A DNA stretch of 64,000 nucleotides, from the NCBI RefSeq assembly GCF_032854445.1, contig NC_088302.1:1-64000 (forward strand), in the 5' to 3' direction. The DNA comes from Liolophura sinensis (taxonomy: Eukaryota > Mollusca > Polyplacophora > Chitonida > Chitonidae). Made by a program: the position numbers and the translations under genes. Shown here in pieces: positions 1 to 10,305 of this stretch; within the stretch, counting starts at the first letter, position 1; every line of letters starts with the position of its first letter. The notes under the pieces are model-generated. The model had not been told where the DNA came from. It did not search any database and saw only the letters and a list, made by a program, of their open reading frames with translations.

Positions 1-429
1 TTGACGTGGGTTGCGAGCCGTAATCTCCGGAGGACGGGATCCTAGGGGTTGAGGGCGTGTTTGTCTTGCGAGATCCTCATGCCCAACACGCGACTTTGGC
101 CCTTACCTGGAAAGAGACGGGAGGGTTGGATGGGCCCGGTCCGATCAATCGGCTTGGTCGCGTCAAGCCCTACACTTGATCCAGTTTGTTATTCTTTCAC
201 GTACTGTGATGTAAAGTTGGTTTTCCACAGACGTTCTTGTTCGAGGTCAGTGTAGAAGGCGGTGGCTAATGGGTCAGTCGAGTAAATTGAGCTTAACCTT
301 GTTGGTATAATTCAATCTGTTCGAGTATACCTTGCGGGGATTCCCTGTTTCTATTCTCTGCCGGTCATCCGCAGAGTCATCTAGTTTCCACTAGAAACTG
401 AAACAGAAAAAGATTGTTTTCCTACTTTT
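1..429. other. No recognisable gene
   Basis: I see no coding similarity, RNA gene or repeat here. The segment could be the 5' untranslated part of the retroelement that follows, or plain flank; nothing in the sequence decides this. Confidence 0.4.
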
Positions 430-1782
430 TTTGGTTATATCTAATAAAAATGAAGGCAACATGAAAATAAACCCATTCGCATTTTTAAAAAACACTAGAA
501 ATTTATGCAGGAATGTTAAAACATGTCAAATAAATGAAATCTGGAAACATTTTCTTGGACGTTTCCAGAAAACAACAAAATATCAATTTACTGAAAATTC
601 AAAATATAGGAGAGTATCCTGTTTCTTTTTCTCCACATAATGCATTAAACTGCTGTCATGGTATAATTCGTGACAGAGACCAGCACCTTACCGAAATGGC
701 TGAACAAAAAATAATTGAATAACTTAAACACCAAGGAGTGATAAAAGTAAAGCGCTTCATAATTAAAAGAGATGGGAATCTTATAAATTGAGTTGTTTAT
801 ACCTAACCCCACCCGGTGTTTCTCTTGTCAGCGGTTTTGTCATGGCAGGAGTCAATGCCGCAACACACTGGTCTGCTTTAGACGTGCGGAAGCAGGTCAC
901 AAGGGCATTCACAAAAACAATAAAATGTTTGAACTGTAGCGGAGCCCACGTGGCCTCTTCCAAGGACTGCCCCCTGTTCAAAAAAGGAAAAGAAATCATA
1001 ACCTAAAAATGTAAAAATAATATATCATACCAGGAAGCGAAGCGTCTTGTCTCTGCCACGCATGGTCTTACTACAACTACAAATGCCAATGCTGTAAGGA
1101 AAACCACTGTTTCTGTCGGGGTCCAAACAACTTTTACTTGGCTCATTGTCAAAGAACAGCCTCAGAAACTGGTCATCAATTCCTTGAATAACACAGCCAG
1201 CTCCTCATCACAAACTGATATAAACCTTTCTAAAATATCTAATACTTTACCTGATTATCCAGCACTTTCTGTACCTGACAACACATCATGTGATAATAAA
1301 TCCAAATCTCATAAACCCGTTGATTCTTGACAGAAAGCAACGGGGGACAAAATTAATTCTGACAAAAACCATAAAAGGGATAAACGTAATGCCCCCTCTA
1401 GAGCGTCCCTCTAAGGCCACTAGAAACCCTGTCCAAACTTTTAATAAGTTTGGATAGTTGGAGGACGTTGATCCTTTGACATCAGGTGCAGACGTGATGG
1501 ATACATCATCTGCACTTGGCAGGTCTCCTAGTAGATCTCCAAAAAAGGGTCGCCCTCGTTCCAGACATGAATCCCCAATACGCCTTCCTCCATAATGTCG
1601 TCCTTAGACAAAATTATACAAGGGAACTGTCGAGGTCTTAAGGCAAATCTTATTGAAATAACACAGCTAGTTCAATCTTTAAATCCAGTTGCCCTGTGTC
1701 TTCAGGAGACTCACCTGAAGACATCCGACAAAGATAAATTATCTCTTAAAAATTACACATTGTATAGCAATTATTCTGGTGA
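430..1782 (+). mobile_element. Decayed Jockey-superfamily non-LTR retrotransposon (ORF1 remnants and start of ORF2 endonuclease)
   Basis: Pieces of a gag-like ORF1 appear in shifting frames. At about 570-780 there is NIGEYPVSFSPHNALN and, after a stop, GVIKVKRFIIKRDG, typical of the N-terminal half of Jockey-type ORF1. At about 829-910 a frame reads QRFCHGRSQC and EAGHKG, a broken zinc knuckle. At 920-1000 a knuckle CLNCSGAHVASSKDCPLFKK (C-x2-C-x3-H-x6-C) is followed by NISYQEAKRLVS. From 1595 a new ORF begins with the AP-endonuclease signature IIQGNCRGLKANL and CLQETHLKTSDKD. It runs only about 60 codons before the 34-bp array at 1795 replaces the rest; no reverse transcriptase is present. 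Several frameshifts and stops make this a dead copy. Losing the 3' part is the reverse of the usual 5' truncation, so the array or a later deletion probably removed it. Confidence 0.85.
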
Positions 1783-1794
1783 GGAAGAGAGAGC
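1595..1794 (+). pseudogene. 5' stub of non-LTR ORF2 (AP endonuclease domain)
   Basis: The ATG at 1595 opens a frame whose first 60 residues match the start of an APE-type endonuclease of LINE elements: the QGNCRGL motif corresponds to QWNcrGL and the CLQETHL motif carries the catalytic Glu. The frame continues into the minisatellite only because the array is open in all frames. Catalytic residues further downstream (the NAH, SDH type) are absent. It is nonfunctional. Confidence 0.8.
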
Positions 1795-2990
1795 ATGTAC
1801 CACAGCCGACGATGTGCCAGTATCTGCGGTGTGCCGCAACCCACGATGTGCCAGTATCTGCGGTGTGCTGCAACCTAAGATGTGCCAGTATCTGCGGTGT
1901 GCCACAGCCGACGATGTGCCAGTATCTGCGGTATGCCGCAAGCCACAATGTGCCAGTATCTGCGGTGTGCTGCAACCTAAGATGTGCCTATATCTGCGGT
2001 GTACCACAGCCGACGATGTGCCAGTATCTGCGGTGTGCCGCAAGCCACAATGTGCCAGTATCTGCGGTGTGCTGCAACCTAAGATGTGCCAGTATCTGCT
2101 GTGTGCCACAGCCGACGATGTGCTAGTATCTGCGGTGTGCCGCAAGCCACAATGTGCCAGTATCTGCAGTGTGCTGCAACCTAAGATGTGCCAGTATCTG
2201 CGGTGTGCCACAGCCGACGATGTGCCAGTATCTGCGGTGTGCCGTAAGCCACAATGTGCCAGTAACTGCGGTGTGCTGCAAGCCACAATGTGCCAGTATC
2301 TGCGGTGTGCCGCAAGCCACAATGTGCCAGTATCTGCGGTGTGCCGCAAGCCACAAAGTGCCAGTAACTGCGGTGTGCCGCAAGCCACAATGTGCCAGTA
2401 ACTGCGGTGTGCCGCAAGCCACAATGTGCCAGTAACTGCGGTGTGCCGCAAGCCACAATGTGCCAGTATCTGCGGTGTGTCGCAAGCCACAATGTGCCAG
2501 TATCTGCGGTGTGCCGCAAGCCACAATGTGCCAGTAACTGCGGTGTGCCGCAAGCCACAATGTGCCAGTATCTGCGGTGTGCCGCAAGCCACAATGTGCC
2601 AGTATCTGCGGTGTGCCGCAAGCCACAATTTACCAGTATCTGCGGTGTGCCGCAAGCCACAATGTGCCAGTAACTGCGGTGTGCCGCAAGCCACAATGTG
2701 CCAGTATCTGCGGTGTGCCGCAAGCCACAATGTGCCAGTGTCTGCGGTGTGCCGCAAGCCACAATGTGCCAGTATCTGCGGTGTGCCGCAAGCCACAATG
2801 TTACAGTATCTGCGGTGTGTCGCAAGCCACAATGTGCCAGTATCTGCGGTGTGCCGCAAGCCACAATGTGCCAGTAACTGCTGTGTGCCGCAAGCCACAA
2901 TGTGCCAGTATCTGCGGTGTGGAGCAAGCCCCAGTGTACCAGTATCTGCGGTGTACCGCAAGCCACAATGTGCCAGTATCTGCGGTGTGT
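1795..2990. repeat. 34-bp minisatellite, about 35 copies
   Basis: A head-to-tail unit of 34 bp, core GCAAGCCACAATGTGCCAGT followed by ATCTGCGGTGTGCC, repeats from the truncated retroelement to about 2990. Variants at the left end (CAGCCGACGATG, CAACCTAAGATG) alternate with the main type, giving a higher-order pattern. Because 34 is not a multiple of three and the unit lacks stops in most frames, it yields long overlapping open frames on both strands (up to 396 codons) made of VSAVCRKPQCAS or TADTGTLWLAAH repeats. These are products of periodicity, not genes. Confidence 0.95.
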
Positions 2991-3376
2991 TCCAAAATCA
3001 AAATCGCCAGAATCACATCCATCACAGTATTCTGTCGTATCATCTTTTTCGAGCGTTTCATTTGATTAGCACTAATACTGATTGACTAACCTAAATCAGC
3101 TGATTAATGGCTATGATGACGTAGCTCCGCTGCCACTAACAGAGACATACGACAGTCCGACGTTTATCAGCTTTATGATACTGCCAATTCTAGGTTGTAA
3201 GGCTCTAAAATTCATTACCGATACGGACTGTAAAGATTTAAAGATTTTATTTTACTGCCATTAAATTAAATTAAAAGGGCGACAACTCCAGGTAAGCAGT
3301 CAACCTGGCTTAGTTATCGCCGGTTTTCCTGAGTTTCACGCCTCAAATGCTCTTTATGATGATAAGTTCGTCATAT

Positions 3377-3449
3377 GACGACCTTCCGGGGGTATACGGG
3401 TAGATCGACCTCAACCAAATATCTACCCGTATACATCTGGAAGGCCGTC
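3377..3449. repeat. Long hairpin / inverted repeat
   Basis: Two 29-bp arms, 3377-3405 and 3421-3449, are inverted copies with about four mismatches around a 15-base loop. The best part is GTATACGGGTAGAT against ATCTACCCGTATAC. It would fold into a stable stem in RNA or single-stranded DNA. It may be a residue of a small foldback element; no function is visible. Confidence 0.85.
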
Positions 3450-3477
3450 CTATAACTAATGATATCCTATATCCAAT

Positions 3478-3755
3478 AACGGCGAGACAGGGCGTACACA
3501 GAGGTGACATACCTTCATATATAAATGTGAGACAAGGCGGACACAGAGGCGAATTACAATCATATATAACGGTGAGACAGGGCAAACGTAGTGGTGAAAT
3601 ACCATCATATATGCATACAAAAGCGAGACAGACCGAACAGAGGGTGCAATATCATCGTTTATAGCGGTGAGAGAGGACAGACATAGAGCTGAAATATCAT
3701 CATACATGACAGTGAGACAGGATAAGCAAAAAGTTGAAATACAATAAAGGTGAGA
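3478..3755. repeat. Degenerate minisatellite of about 42 bp, 6 to 7 copies
   Basis: Units share GGTGAGACAGGGC, ACACAGAGGTGAAATA and ATCATATAT with many substitutions. It lies downstream (minus-strand sense) of the GPCR TM5 exon. Confidence 0.85.
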
Positions 3756-4036
3756 CAAATCTTACAAGACACTCTGCATGGGGTATCTGTCTTTCTACTT
3801 CTTGCAAAACAACATATTTCTCACTTGGCCTGATCTTGGCCTGCTGGTGGACATACAGAAATGTGGTAATGTGATTGACCTTGAACTGCCCGTAGACATA
3901 CAGAAATGTGGTGATGTGACGTCAGTATATTGCCACTGATAGTCCAGGCTGACAGACTGACCGATAATAGAAAGGTCAGTATTTATATATTAAACTTTGA
4001 GTGCTATTAAAGACTTCATCCCATCGTTTTATTTAC

Positions 4037-4228
4037 CAGTTTCACATAACTTTTCAGTTCTTCGGCTTCTTGGCTACTTAACCATAACACAATGAAAGCC
4101 CTCAGGTACAATGATAACATGACCATGAGTGGTAGTCCAAACACGGCAATAGATACAGCAACATGGTACACGATCAGCATTGACAGATCCCGGTACGGTG
4201 CACCACATCCACCCTTGCCCGTGTAGTC
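4037..4228 (-). CDS. GPCR exon 5: extracellular loop 2, TM5 and start of ICL3
   Basis: After the acceptor CACTAG the frame opens in phase 0 with DYTGKGGCGAPYRDLSM, which holds the expected ECL2 cysteine. It continues with the hydrophobic helix VYHVAVSIAVFGLPLMVM, with the TM5 proline, and a basic/acidic ICL3 ending VKL before the donor GTAAAT. At 192 bp it is exactly 64 codons. It matches the phase-0 end of the TM4 exon. The stop TGA appears only if the donor is read through. Confidence 0.8.
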
Positions 4229-4715
4229 CTAGTGATTATATGAAAAAAACAAATGGTTTAACATTAAATCAGCTAAATTTTTGTTTATTTTATTTCAGAT
4301 TTAATCTGTTACTTTTTTTAGCTTTAACATCATTTGAAAAATAGGAATTAGTACATACTGAACTGCGCCACACAAAATTATTAGTTAATTAAATATTTTA
4401 CAATTCACTATCCATTAAATTTATTTTTGCACACAAATAAACTGCATTCTGTTCTTGTGTTGTAGGCGTAGGTCAACGTGTTATAGATCAATAGAAGTAA
4501 TGTGGAGGGTAGTCCGCTGACAGAAATTGGCGGGTTTGTCGGGGTCATTTTTAAACCTTGCACTGGACTTATGAAATGGACAAAGTTGTAGAGGCTACCA
4601 ATAAGAATTACATATGTACTGTCAGTATAATGAAACACATGAATCCTAGACCTGATACACACACACACACCGATATAAATGCGCACATGCAAAGTAAACG
4701 TGTTTACGTATATGT

Positions 4716-4945
4716 TTTTATTTATTTATTTGATTGTTGTTTTACCCCGTACTCAAAAAATATTTCACTTATACGCCGGTGGTAGACATTATGGTGAGAA
4801 AAAAATGGGCACAGCCCAAGGGAATCCCATGACCATGTGCAGGTTCCTGCAGATCTTCCCACATATACACGACGGGAGAGGAAGCCAGTATGACCTGGAA
4901 CTGAACTCATTGCGCCGCGTTGACACGCTAACCAATCGGCATGCC
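4716..4945 (-). mobile_element. SINE-A copy
   Basis: On the plus strand it begins with the (TTTA)n tail and TTTGATTGTTGTTTTACC, then CGTACTCAAAAAATATTTCA, and runs through CATTATGGTGAG to a body near GAAGCCAGTATGACCTGGAA. The tRNA-like head is incomplete (ends near ACACGCTAACCAATCGG). It lies just upstream (minus sense) of GPCR exon 5. Confidence 0.85.
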
Positions 4946-5279
4946 TTATGAAGAACTAGTAACATATCAGGAAGATAAAATTGGAAAGTATCTGGATACA
5001 CAACAAAGATCTAGAGAAAAGGGACACGAACTAGAATCTTTGGTATAACTAAGACAAGTGCAAACCGCTAAAAGCTGATGCATTTGTGGAGATGAAATTA
5101 TATTAAATGGTGATTGAACGAGCTACATTAATTTCTTAGTCTTGAGAAGATTATATTTGAACATCGGTGACCAACATTCGAACATCGGTTACCAACATTA
5201 TACTTTAAGCGATAGTGCAAGGAATAACCCCAAGAAACACAAGTCAATTTCTGTCAGGGGGTTGCCCTACAGATTAGTA

Positions 5280-5484
5280 CTATTGATCTATAGCACGTAG
5301 GTCTACATCACGTGGTCGCGGGCCGCTGCTCAAGATCGATACCGTCCTCGTCCCCTCGACCCACGTGTGGCGGCCGTGGTACGAGGACGGTACCATTCGA
5401 GCTCGATTTGCTCCGCTCTCGTTCCGCGGGCCGCGACTATTGGACCGCGGGACAAGGGCATGAGGACGGCCACCGTTCGCGCGC
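5280..5484. other. Short GC-rich stretch, no gene recognised
   Basis: This stretch, with CGTGGTCGCGGGCC and GTACGAGGACGGTACC, differs in composition from its AT-rich surroundings. It directly precedes the 53-bp array. Short ORFs on both strands resemble nothing I know. Confidence 0.3.
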
Positions 5485-7170
5485 ATTTATCTGTTTATTA
5501 TACAAATTCATACATTTAGAATGCCAAACAGCCGTTTGTTTATCTCTTAACTGTACAAATTCATACATTTAGAACGCCAAATAGCCGTTGGTTTATCTGT
5601 TTATTGTACAAATTCATATATTTAGAACGCCAAATAGCCATTGGTTTGTCTGTTTATTGTACAAATTCATATATTTAGAACGCCAAATAGCCATTGGTTT
5701 ATCTGCTTATTTTACAATTGATACATTTGGAATGCCAAATTACAATTGGTTTATCTGTTTATTGTACAAATTCATAGATTTAGAACGCCAAATAGCCGTT
5801 GGTTTATCTGTTAATTGTACAAATTCATCCATTTGGAACTCCAAATAGCCACTGGTTTTTCTGTTTATTGTACAAATTCATATATTTACAACGCCAAACA
5901 GCCGTTGGTTTATCTGTTAATTGTACAAATTCGTCCATCTGGAACGCCAAACAGCCCTTGGTTTAGCTGTTAACTGTACAAATTCATACATTTAGAACGC
6001 CAAACAGCCGTTGGTTTATCTGTTAACTGTACAAATTCATACATTTAGAACGCCAAACAGCCGTTGGTTTATCTGTTAACTGTACAAATTCATACATTTA
6101 GAACGCCAAATAGCCACTGGTTTATCTGTTAACTGTACAAATTCATACATTTAGAACGCCAAATAGCCGTTGGTTTATCTGTTTATTGTACAAATTCATA
6201 TATTTAGAACGTCAAATAGCCATTGGTTTGTCTGTTTATTGTACAAATTCATATATTTAGAACGCCAAATAGCCATTGGTTTATCTGTTTATTTTACAAT
6301 TGATACATTTGGAATGCCAAATTACAATTGGTTTATCTGTTTATTGTACAAATTCATAGATTTAGAACGCCAAATAGCCTTTGGTTTATCTGTTAATTGT
6401 ACAAATTCATCCATCTGGAACGCCAAATAGCCGTTGGTTTATCTGTTAACTGTACAAATTCATACATTTAGAACGCCAAATAGCCGTTGGTTTATCTGTT
6501 AACTGTACAAATTCATACATTTAGAACGCCAAATAGCCGTTGGTTTATCTGTTAACTGTACAAATTCATACATTTAGAACGCCAAACAACCGTTGGTTTA
6601 TCTGTTAACTGTACAAATTCATACATTTAGAACGCCAAACAACCGTTGGTTTATCTGTTAACTGTACAAATTCATACATTTAGAACGCCAAACAACCGTT
6701 GGTTTATCTGTTTATTGTACAAATTCATTCATTTAGAAGGCCAAATAGCCGTTGGTTTATCTGTTAACTGTACAAATTCATTCATTTAGAACGCCAAACA
6801 GCCGTTGGTTTATCTGTTAACTGTACAAATTCATACATTTAGAACGCCAAACAACCGTTGGTTTATCTGTTAACTGTACAAATTCATACATTTAGAACGC
6901 CAAACAACCGTTGGTTTATCTGTTTATTGTACAAATTCATACATTTAGAACGCCAAACAACCGTTGGTTTATCTGTTAACTGTACAAATTCATTCATTTA
7001 GAACGCCAAACAGCCGTTGGTTTATCTGTTAACTGTACAAATTCATACATTTAGAACGCCAAACAACCGTTTGTTTATCTGTTAACTGTACAAATTCATA
7101 CATTTAGAACGCCAAACAACCGTTGGTTTATCTGTTTATTGTACAAATTCATACTTTTGGAATACCATTG
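5485..7170. repeat. 53-bp minisatellite, about 31 copies, with higher-order duplication
   Basis: The unit is about 53 bp: GGTTTATCTGTTAACTGTAC, then AAATTCATACATTTAGAACG, then CCAAACAGCCGTT. A rarer variant containing TTTTACAATTGATACATTTG occurs at about 5705 and 6290. The whole block 5588-5848 is nearly identical to 6170-6430, so a segment of about 582 bp was duplicated within the array. It fills most of the GPCR intron between TM4 and TM5. Confidence 0.95.
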
Positions 7171-7446
7171 GTTTATGCAGTTCTACTTCTGTTCTAATAT
7201 CTCATATAGCTTGTTGTTATTGATATATCATGGCGTCGAAATCAGAGATTTTCATTTCGTTTTCTCCTAGCTTTATCGTGTATTTTCTGTGGGCGTGCCT
7301 TGCGGGATGGGAATAACAGGCTTTCCTTGTGATCATTGAGACGTATTGGGATGCAGACTGGCAGATGCCCTGTTGAGTATTTATCGTCCTGGACATAGAT
7401 CAGAGCACCGTCACCTCAGCTCCGTTCTTCCTGTCCAGCCACTTAC

Positions 7447-7567
7447 CGCGAGTACAAGAGGAATACAACAGCCAATGCACACGACCCATTTCCCAATTGT
7501 ACAATTTCGAGCGTTCTTCACGGTGCAATATGATTTGTCTTCAGAGGATGACAGATCGCGATGTACC
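7447..7567 (-). CDS. GPCR exon 4: ICL2 and TM4, with compensated frameshift
   Basis: The acceptor TTTTCTGTGTTAG is followed by GGTACATCGCG. One frame reads YIAICHPLKTNHI, a canonical continuation of SVER at the end of exon 3. Joining by phase, however, gives VHRDLSSSEDKSY, because of one extra G. The frame that resumes after 14 codons, CTVKNARNCTIGKWVVC and CCIPLVLA, looks like ICL2/TM4 and ends at a good donor, GCG|GTAAGT, in phase 0. The exon therefore carries a +1 and a -1 change relative to its inferred ancestor. Confidence 0.78.
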
Positions 7568-8222
7568 CTAACACAGAAAAGAGGATGTTTGAGCATGAAC
7601 AGTACCTTAACACAGAAAAAAACATGTTTGAGCATGAACAGTACCTTAACACAGAAAAGAGCATGTTTGAGCATGAACAGTACCTTAACACAGAAAAGAG
7701 CATGTTTGAGCACGAACATCTGAAACACTGAGTTGAATCACTTAAAACCCCTTAACACAGAAAAGAACATGTTTGAGCATGAACATCTGAAACACTGACT
7801 TGAATCACTTAAAACACCTTAACACAGAAAAAAACATGTTTGAGCATGAACATCTGAAACACTGACTTGAATCACTTAAAACCCCTTAACACAGAAAAGA
7901 GCATGTTTGAGCATGAACATCTGAAACACTGACTTGAATCACTTAAAACCCCTTAACACAGAAAAGAGCATGTTTGAGCATGAACATCTGAAACACTGAC
8001 TTGAATCACTTAAAACACCTTAACACAGAAAAAAACATGTTTGAGCATGAACATCTGAAACACTGATTTTAATCACCTAAAACACCTTAACACAGAAAAG
8101 AACATGTTTGAGCATGAACATCTGAAACACTGATTTTAATCACTTAAAACACCTTAACACAGAAAAGAGCATGTTTGAACATGAACATCTGAAACACTGA
8201 GTTGAATCACTTAAAACACCGT
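7568..8222. repeat. 39/66-bp minisatellite built from the 3' splice-site end of the GPCR intron
   Basis: The first three units are 39 bp, TTAACACAGAAAAGAGCATG followed by TTTGAGCATGAACAGTACC. Later units extend to about 66 bp with ATCTGAAACACTGACTTGAA. On the minus strand each unit reads CATGCTCTTTTCTGTGTTAA and then GG, the same sequence as the polypyrimidine tract and AG that end the intron at 7568 (CCTCTTTTCTGTGTTAGGGT). The array directly abuts exon 4, with the true acceptor as its last unit. About 11 units. Confidence 0.9.
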
Positions 8223-8407
8223 AACAGACGAACACGAACATGTTGTGTTCACAAACCACATCCATACAAAATTTGACAAATGTGGAATGGGTATTAAACA
8301 TTTATTTAAAAAACGGTTTGCATTCAAATATACAAGAGAATAAAAATAGATCCTTACAGAATACAACTCCATAGGAGACCCCAGGTTATGCAAATATGTG
8401 GACTCAC

Positions 8408-8519
8408 CGTTCAACGGACATCACTGTCATAGTGAGTGTTGAGGTGATGATGGAAAAGTGTCTCATAAACTGGTACGCTCTGCGTTGATGCTTTGCACCG
8501 CAAAGAAAACTTTGACCAC
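8408..8519 (-). CDS. GPCR exon 3: TM3 with ERY motif, Cys lost
   Basis: The minus strand has the acceptor GCATTTCTTCAG, then a frame containing AYQFMRHFSIITSTLTM and TVMSVER, ending at the donor GAACG|GTGAGT in phase 2. The preceding exon ends in phase 0, which would give VVKVFFAVQSIN and then an early stop. Adding one T after AAC (about 8482) would join the two frames and place a Cys exactly 25 residues before the Arg of ERY, the class A spacing. Deletion of that base is my inference. An alternative acceptor at 8491 (CAAAG|CAT) also keeps frame but skips this part. Confidence 0.7.
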
Positions 8520-8764
8520 CTGAAGAAATGCAGACAATGAACCGTTTACCAGGTGCCACAGGTTGTGCAAAGTGGAAGTTAGCTACCATGAGTCTAAGCC
8601 TGCATGGCAGACTACAGGTCTACACCAAATAATAAATAAACGCTAATCAGGTATCACACTTTTTACTTTTATTCCTATTCAAACTCCCGAAACCTTTTCT
8701 CCTACTCTCCTGTTTGAGGAAACAAGCAGAGGAGTTTGAAGGAGCCCTGTCCTGTTCATTAGCT

Positions 8765-8962
8765 ACATGCCGACTGTACTATGTTCCCACATTTGCTGCA
8801 TGTCAAATGTCTCGTGTTCCAACATATGCTACATGCCGACTGTCCTATGTTTCAATATTTGTATCATGCCGACTGTCCTATGTTCCATCATTTGCTACTT
8901 GCCGACTGTTTCAATGTTCCAAAATTTGCTACACACCGACGGTCCTATGTTCCAGCTTATGC
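8765..8962. repeat. Minisatellite of about 40 bp, 5 copies
   Basis: Imperfect units share CATGCCGACTGTCCTATGTT followed by CCAACATTTGCTA. It sits in the GPCR intron between TM2 and TM3. Confidence 0.85.
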
Positions 8963-9039
8963 TCCGTTCCATTTTCCTTGTGCTAACTTATACTCTTTGG
9001 TCTGACTTAATATGTCTACTTATATGTATGATCTTGTGA

Positions 9040-9243
9040 CAGGAGTCTCTCACCAATGCGGCCGCTGTGAGCTCAAGTCCAGCTCATGCTGGCTTTCTTT
9101 CCATACGTGGGAACATCTGCCAACAATATGTCGATGGCCGTGGGTTTCTCCGGGCCCTGCTCTGTTTCCTCCCACCACAATGCTGTTCGCCATCGTATAA
9201 GAGAAATATTCTTGAATACGGCTTAAAACACCAATCAAATAAA
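9040..9243 (+). mobile_element. SINE-A copy, 5' truncated
   Basis: Plus orientation. It contains the B-box-like GAGCTCAAGTCC, then GTGGGTTTCTCCGGGCC, TTTCCTCCCACCACAATGCT and the tail GGCTTAAAACACCAATCAAA. The tRNA-like 5' end (A box) is missing. Confidence 0.87.
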
Positions 9244-9357
9244 GTGTCCTGTGTTGTCACTTATGTTGTATGACGTTACGTTTAGGTTCCGGTTTACCCA
9301 TCACTAAGTACATTTTAATTTGCTAAATTATCACCTTTCAAATATATTTTACATTAC

Positions 9358-9479
9358 CTGTATTGGCAAACCCAGTGCTAGCACAAAGATGTCGAACACT
9401 GCCAGTCCACAGAGGAAGACGCTTGTAGAGTTCCGAAGGGTTTTTCTATGACCGACTCCAGTAATGATCAAGATATTTC
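9358..9479 (-). CDS. GPCR exon 2: end of TM1, ICL1 and TM2
   Basis: The frame reads (G)NILIITGVGHRKTLRNS and then VFLCGLAVFDIFVLALGLPI. It carries the TM1 GN motif, the LRNSTS loop and the TM2 LAxxD motif. The acceptor is TTTGTTTAAG and the donor CAG|GTAATG. At 122 bp with one base from exon 1 it gives 41 codons. This is the clearest GPCR signature in the locus. Confidence 0.85.
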
Positions 9480-9735
9480 CTTAAACAAATAAAAACAAAG
9501 AACTCTGAGTTCTTTCAAAGTTACCCCAGGTACCTGGTGAACCCCTCTGAGTTAAACTGAGTCACCAATAAATGACAACGAGCAAGGTTATGCATGGACT
9601 GCCCGGCTAATGCCACTAGAGTCCCGAAGGGTTTTTACGACTGACTCCCGTAATGATCAAGATATTTCCTTAAACAAATAAAAGAGTTCGAACCCCTGAG
9701 TTAAATTGAGTCACCGATAGACGAGATCGACCAGG
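9420..9735. repeat. Duplication of part of GPCR exon 2 with adjacent intron
   Basis: Sequence from about 9425 to 9560 (TCCGAAGGGTTTTT, GTAATGATCAAGATATTTCC, TTAAACAAATAAA, TGAGTTAAACTGAGTCACC) recurs at about 9613 to 9715 with small changes. The first copy holds the real exon 2 acceptor end. The second is an upstream partial copy of exon and intron, which would introduce a spurious acceptor. Further weak echoes (CTGAGTCACACTGAGTCACT) follow at about 9795. Confidence 0.85.
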
Positions 9736-10305
9736 TTTATGGATTAAATGCCCAGCTTGAGCCACTGTTCTTTCCCATATAGCTGGAAAACCCGGTGAGT
9801 CACACTGAGTCACTGATGAACCAGCGAGAACCGTCTGTTGGTAACAGAAGCATTGACTACGTCGTTATTAGATTCACAAACGCTATTATTAAAAACACAA
9901 CTCATTAAAATGAAGAACTGATTTTTGAGGTCCTTGATTTTGTAGAAGGACTTAGACAGAGCCCACTCGAAACCACTGCATCTACCGAACTACGTGACAA
10001 ACCTTGTGGGTGCAGCGTAATCAACAAGAGGTGGATTTGAACAAACGGCATGAATTCAAATTCCACGAAGTAACCTCTGTCTATCACAAGAGCCATTTGA
10101 GCTACCGACACAACTTTTATATCTAGACTTTCGTGACACACGTGCAAAAGACCTTGCTATTAAAATGAAATCAAGGGCCCGGTTTTATCCACCAATAAAA
10201 CCGACTACCACAACATAAATGGAAGATTCTTGATTATTGTGTTAGAGATCAATAAAATAGATTTAAAATTTAACCAGAGGTATAAATTTGAAATGACCTA
10301 TTTAC

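Noticed and set aside
1771-2961. 396-codon ORF on the minus strand, and several others in the same interval
   Set aside because: All lie in the 34-bp array and are open only because the unit lacks stops; overlapping frames on both strands are equally open.
1795-2990. CRISPR-like regular repeats
   Set aside because: Units are contiguous with no unique spacers, and the window is eukaryotic.
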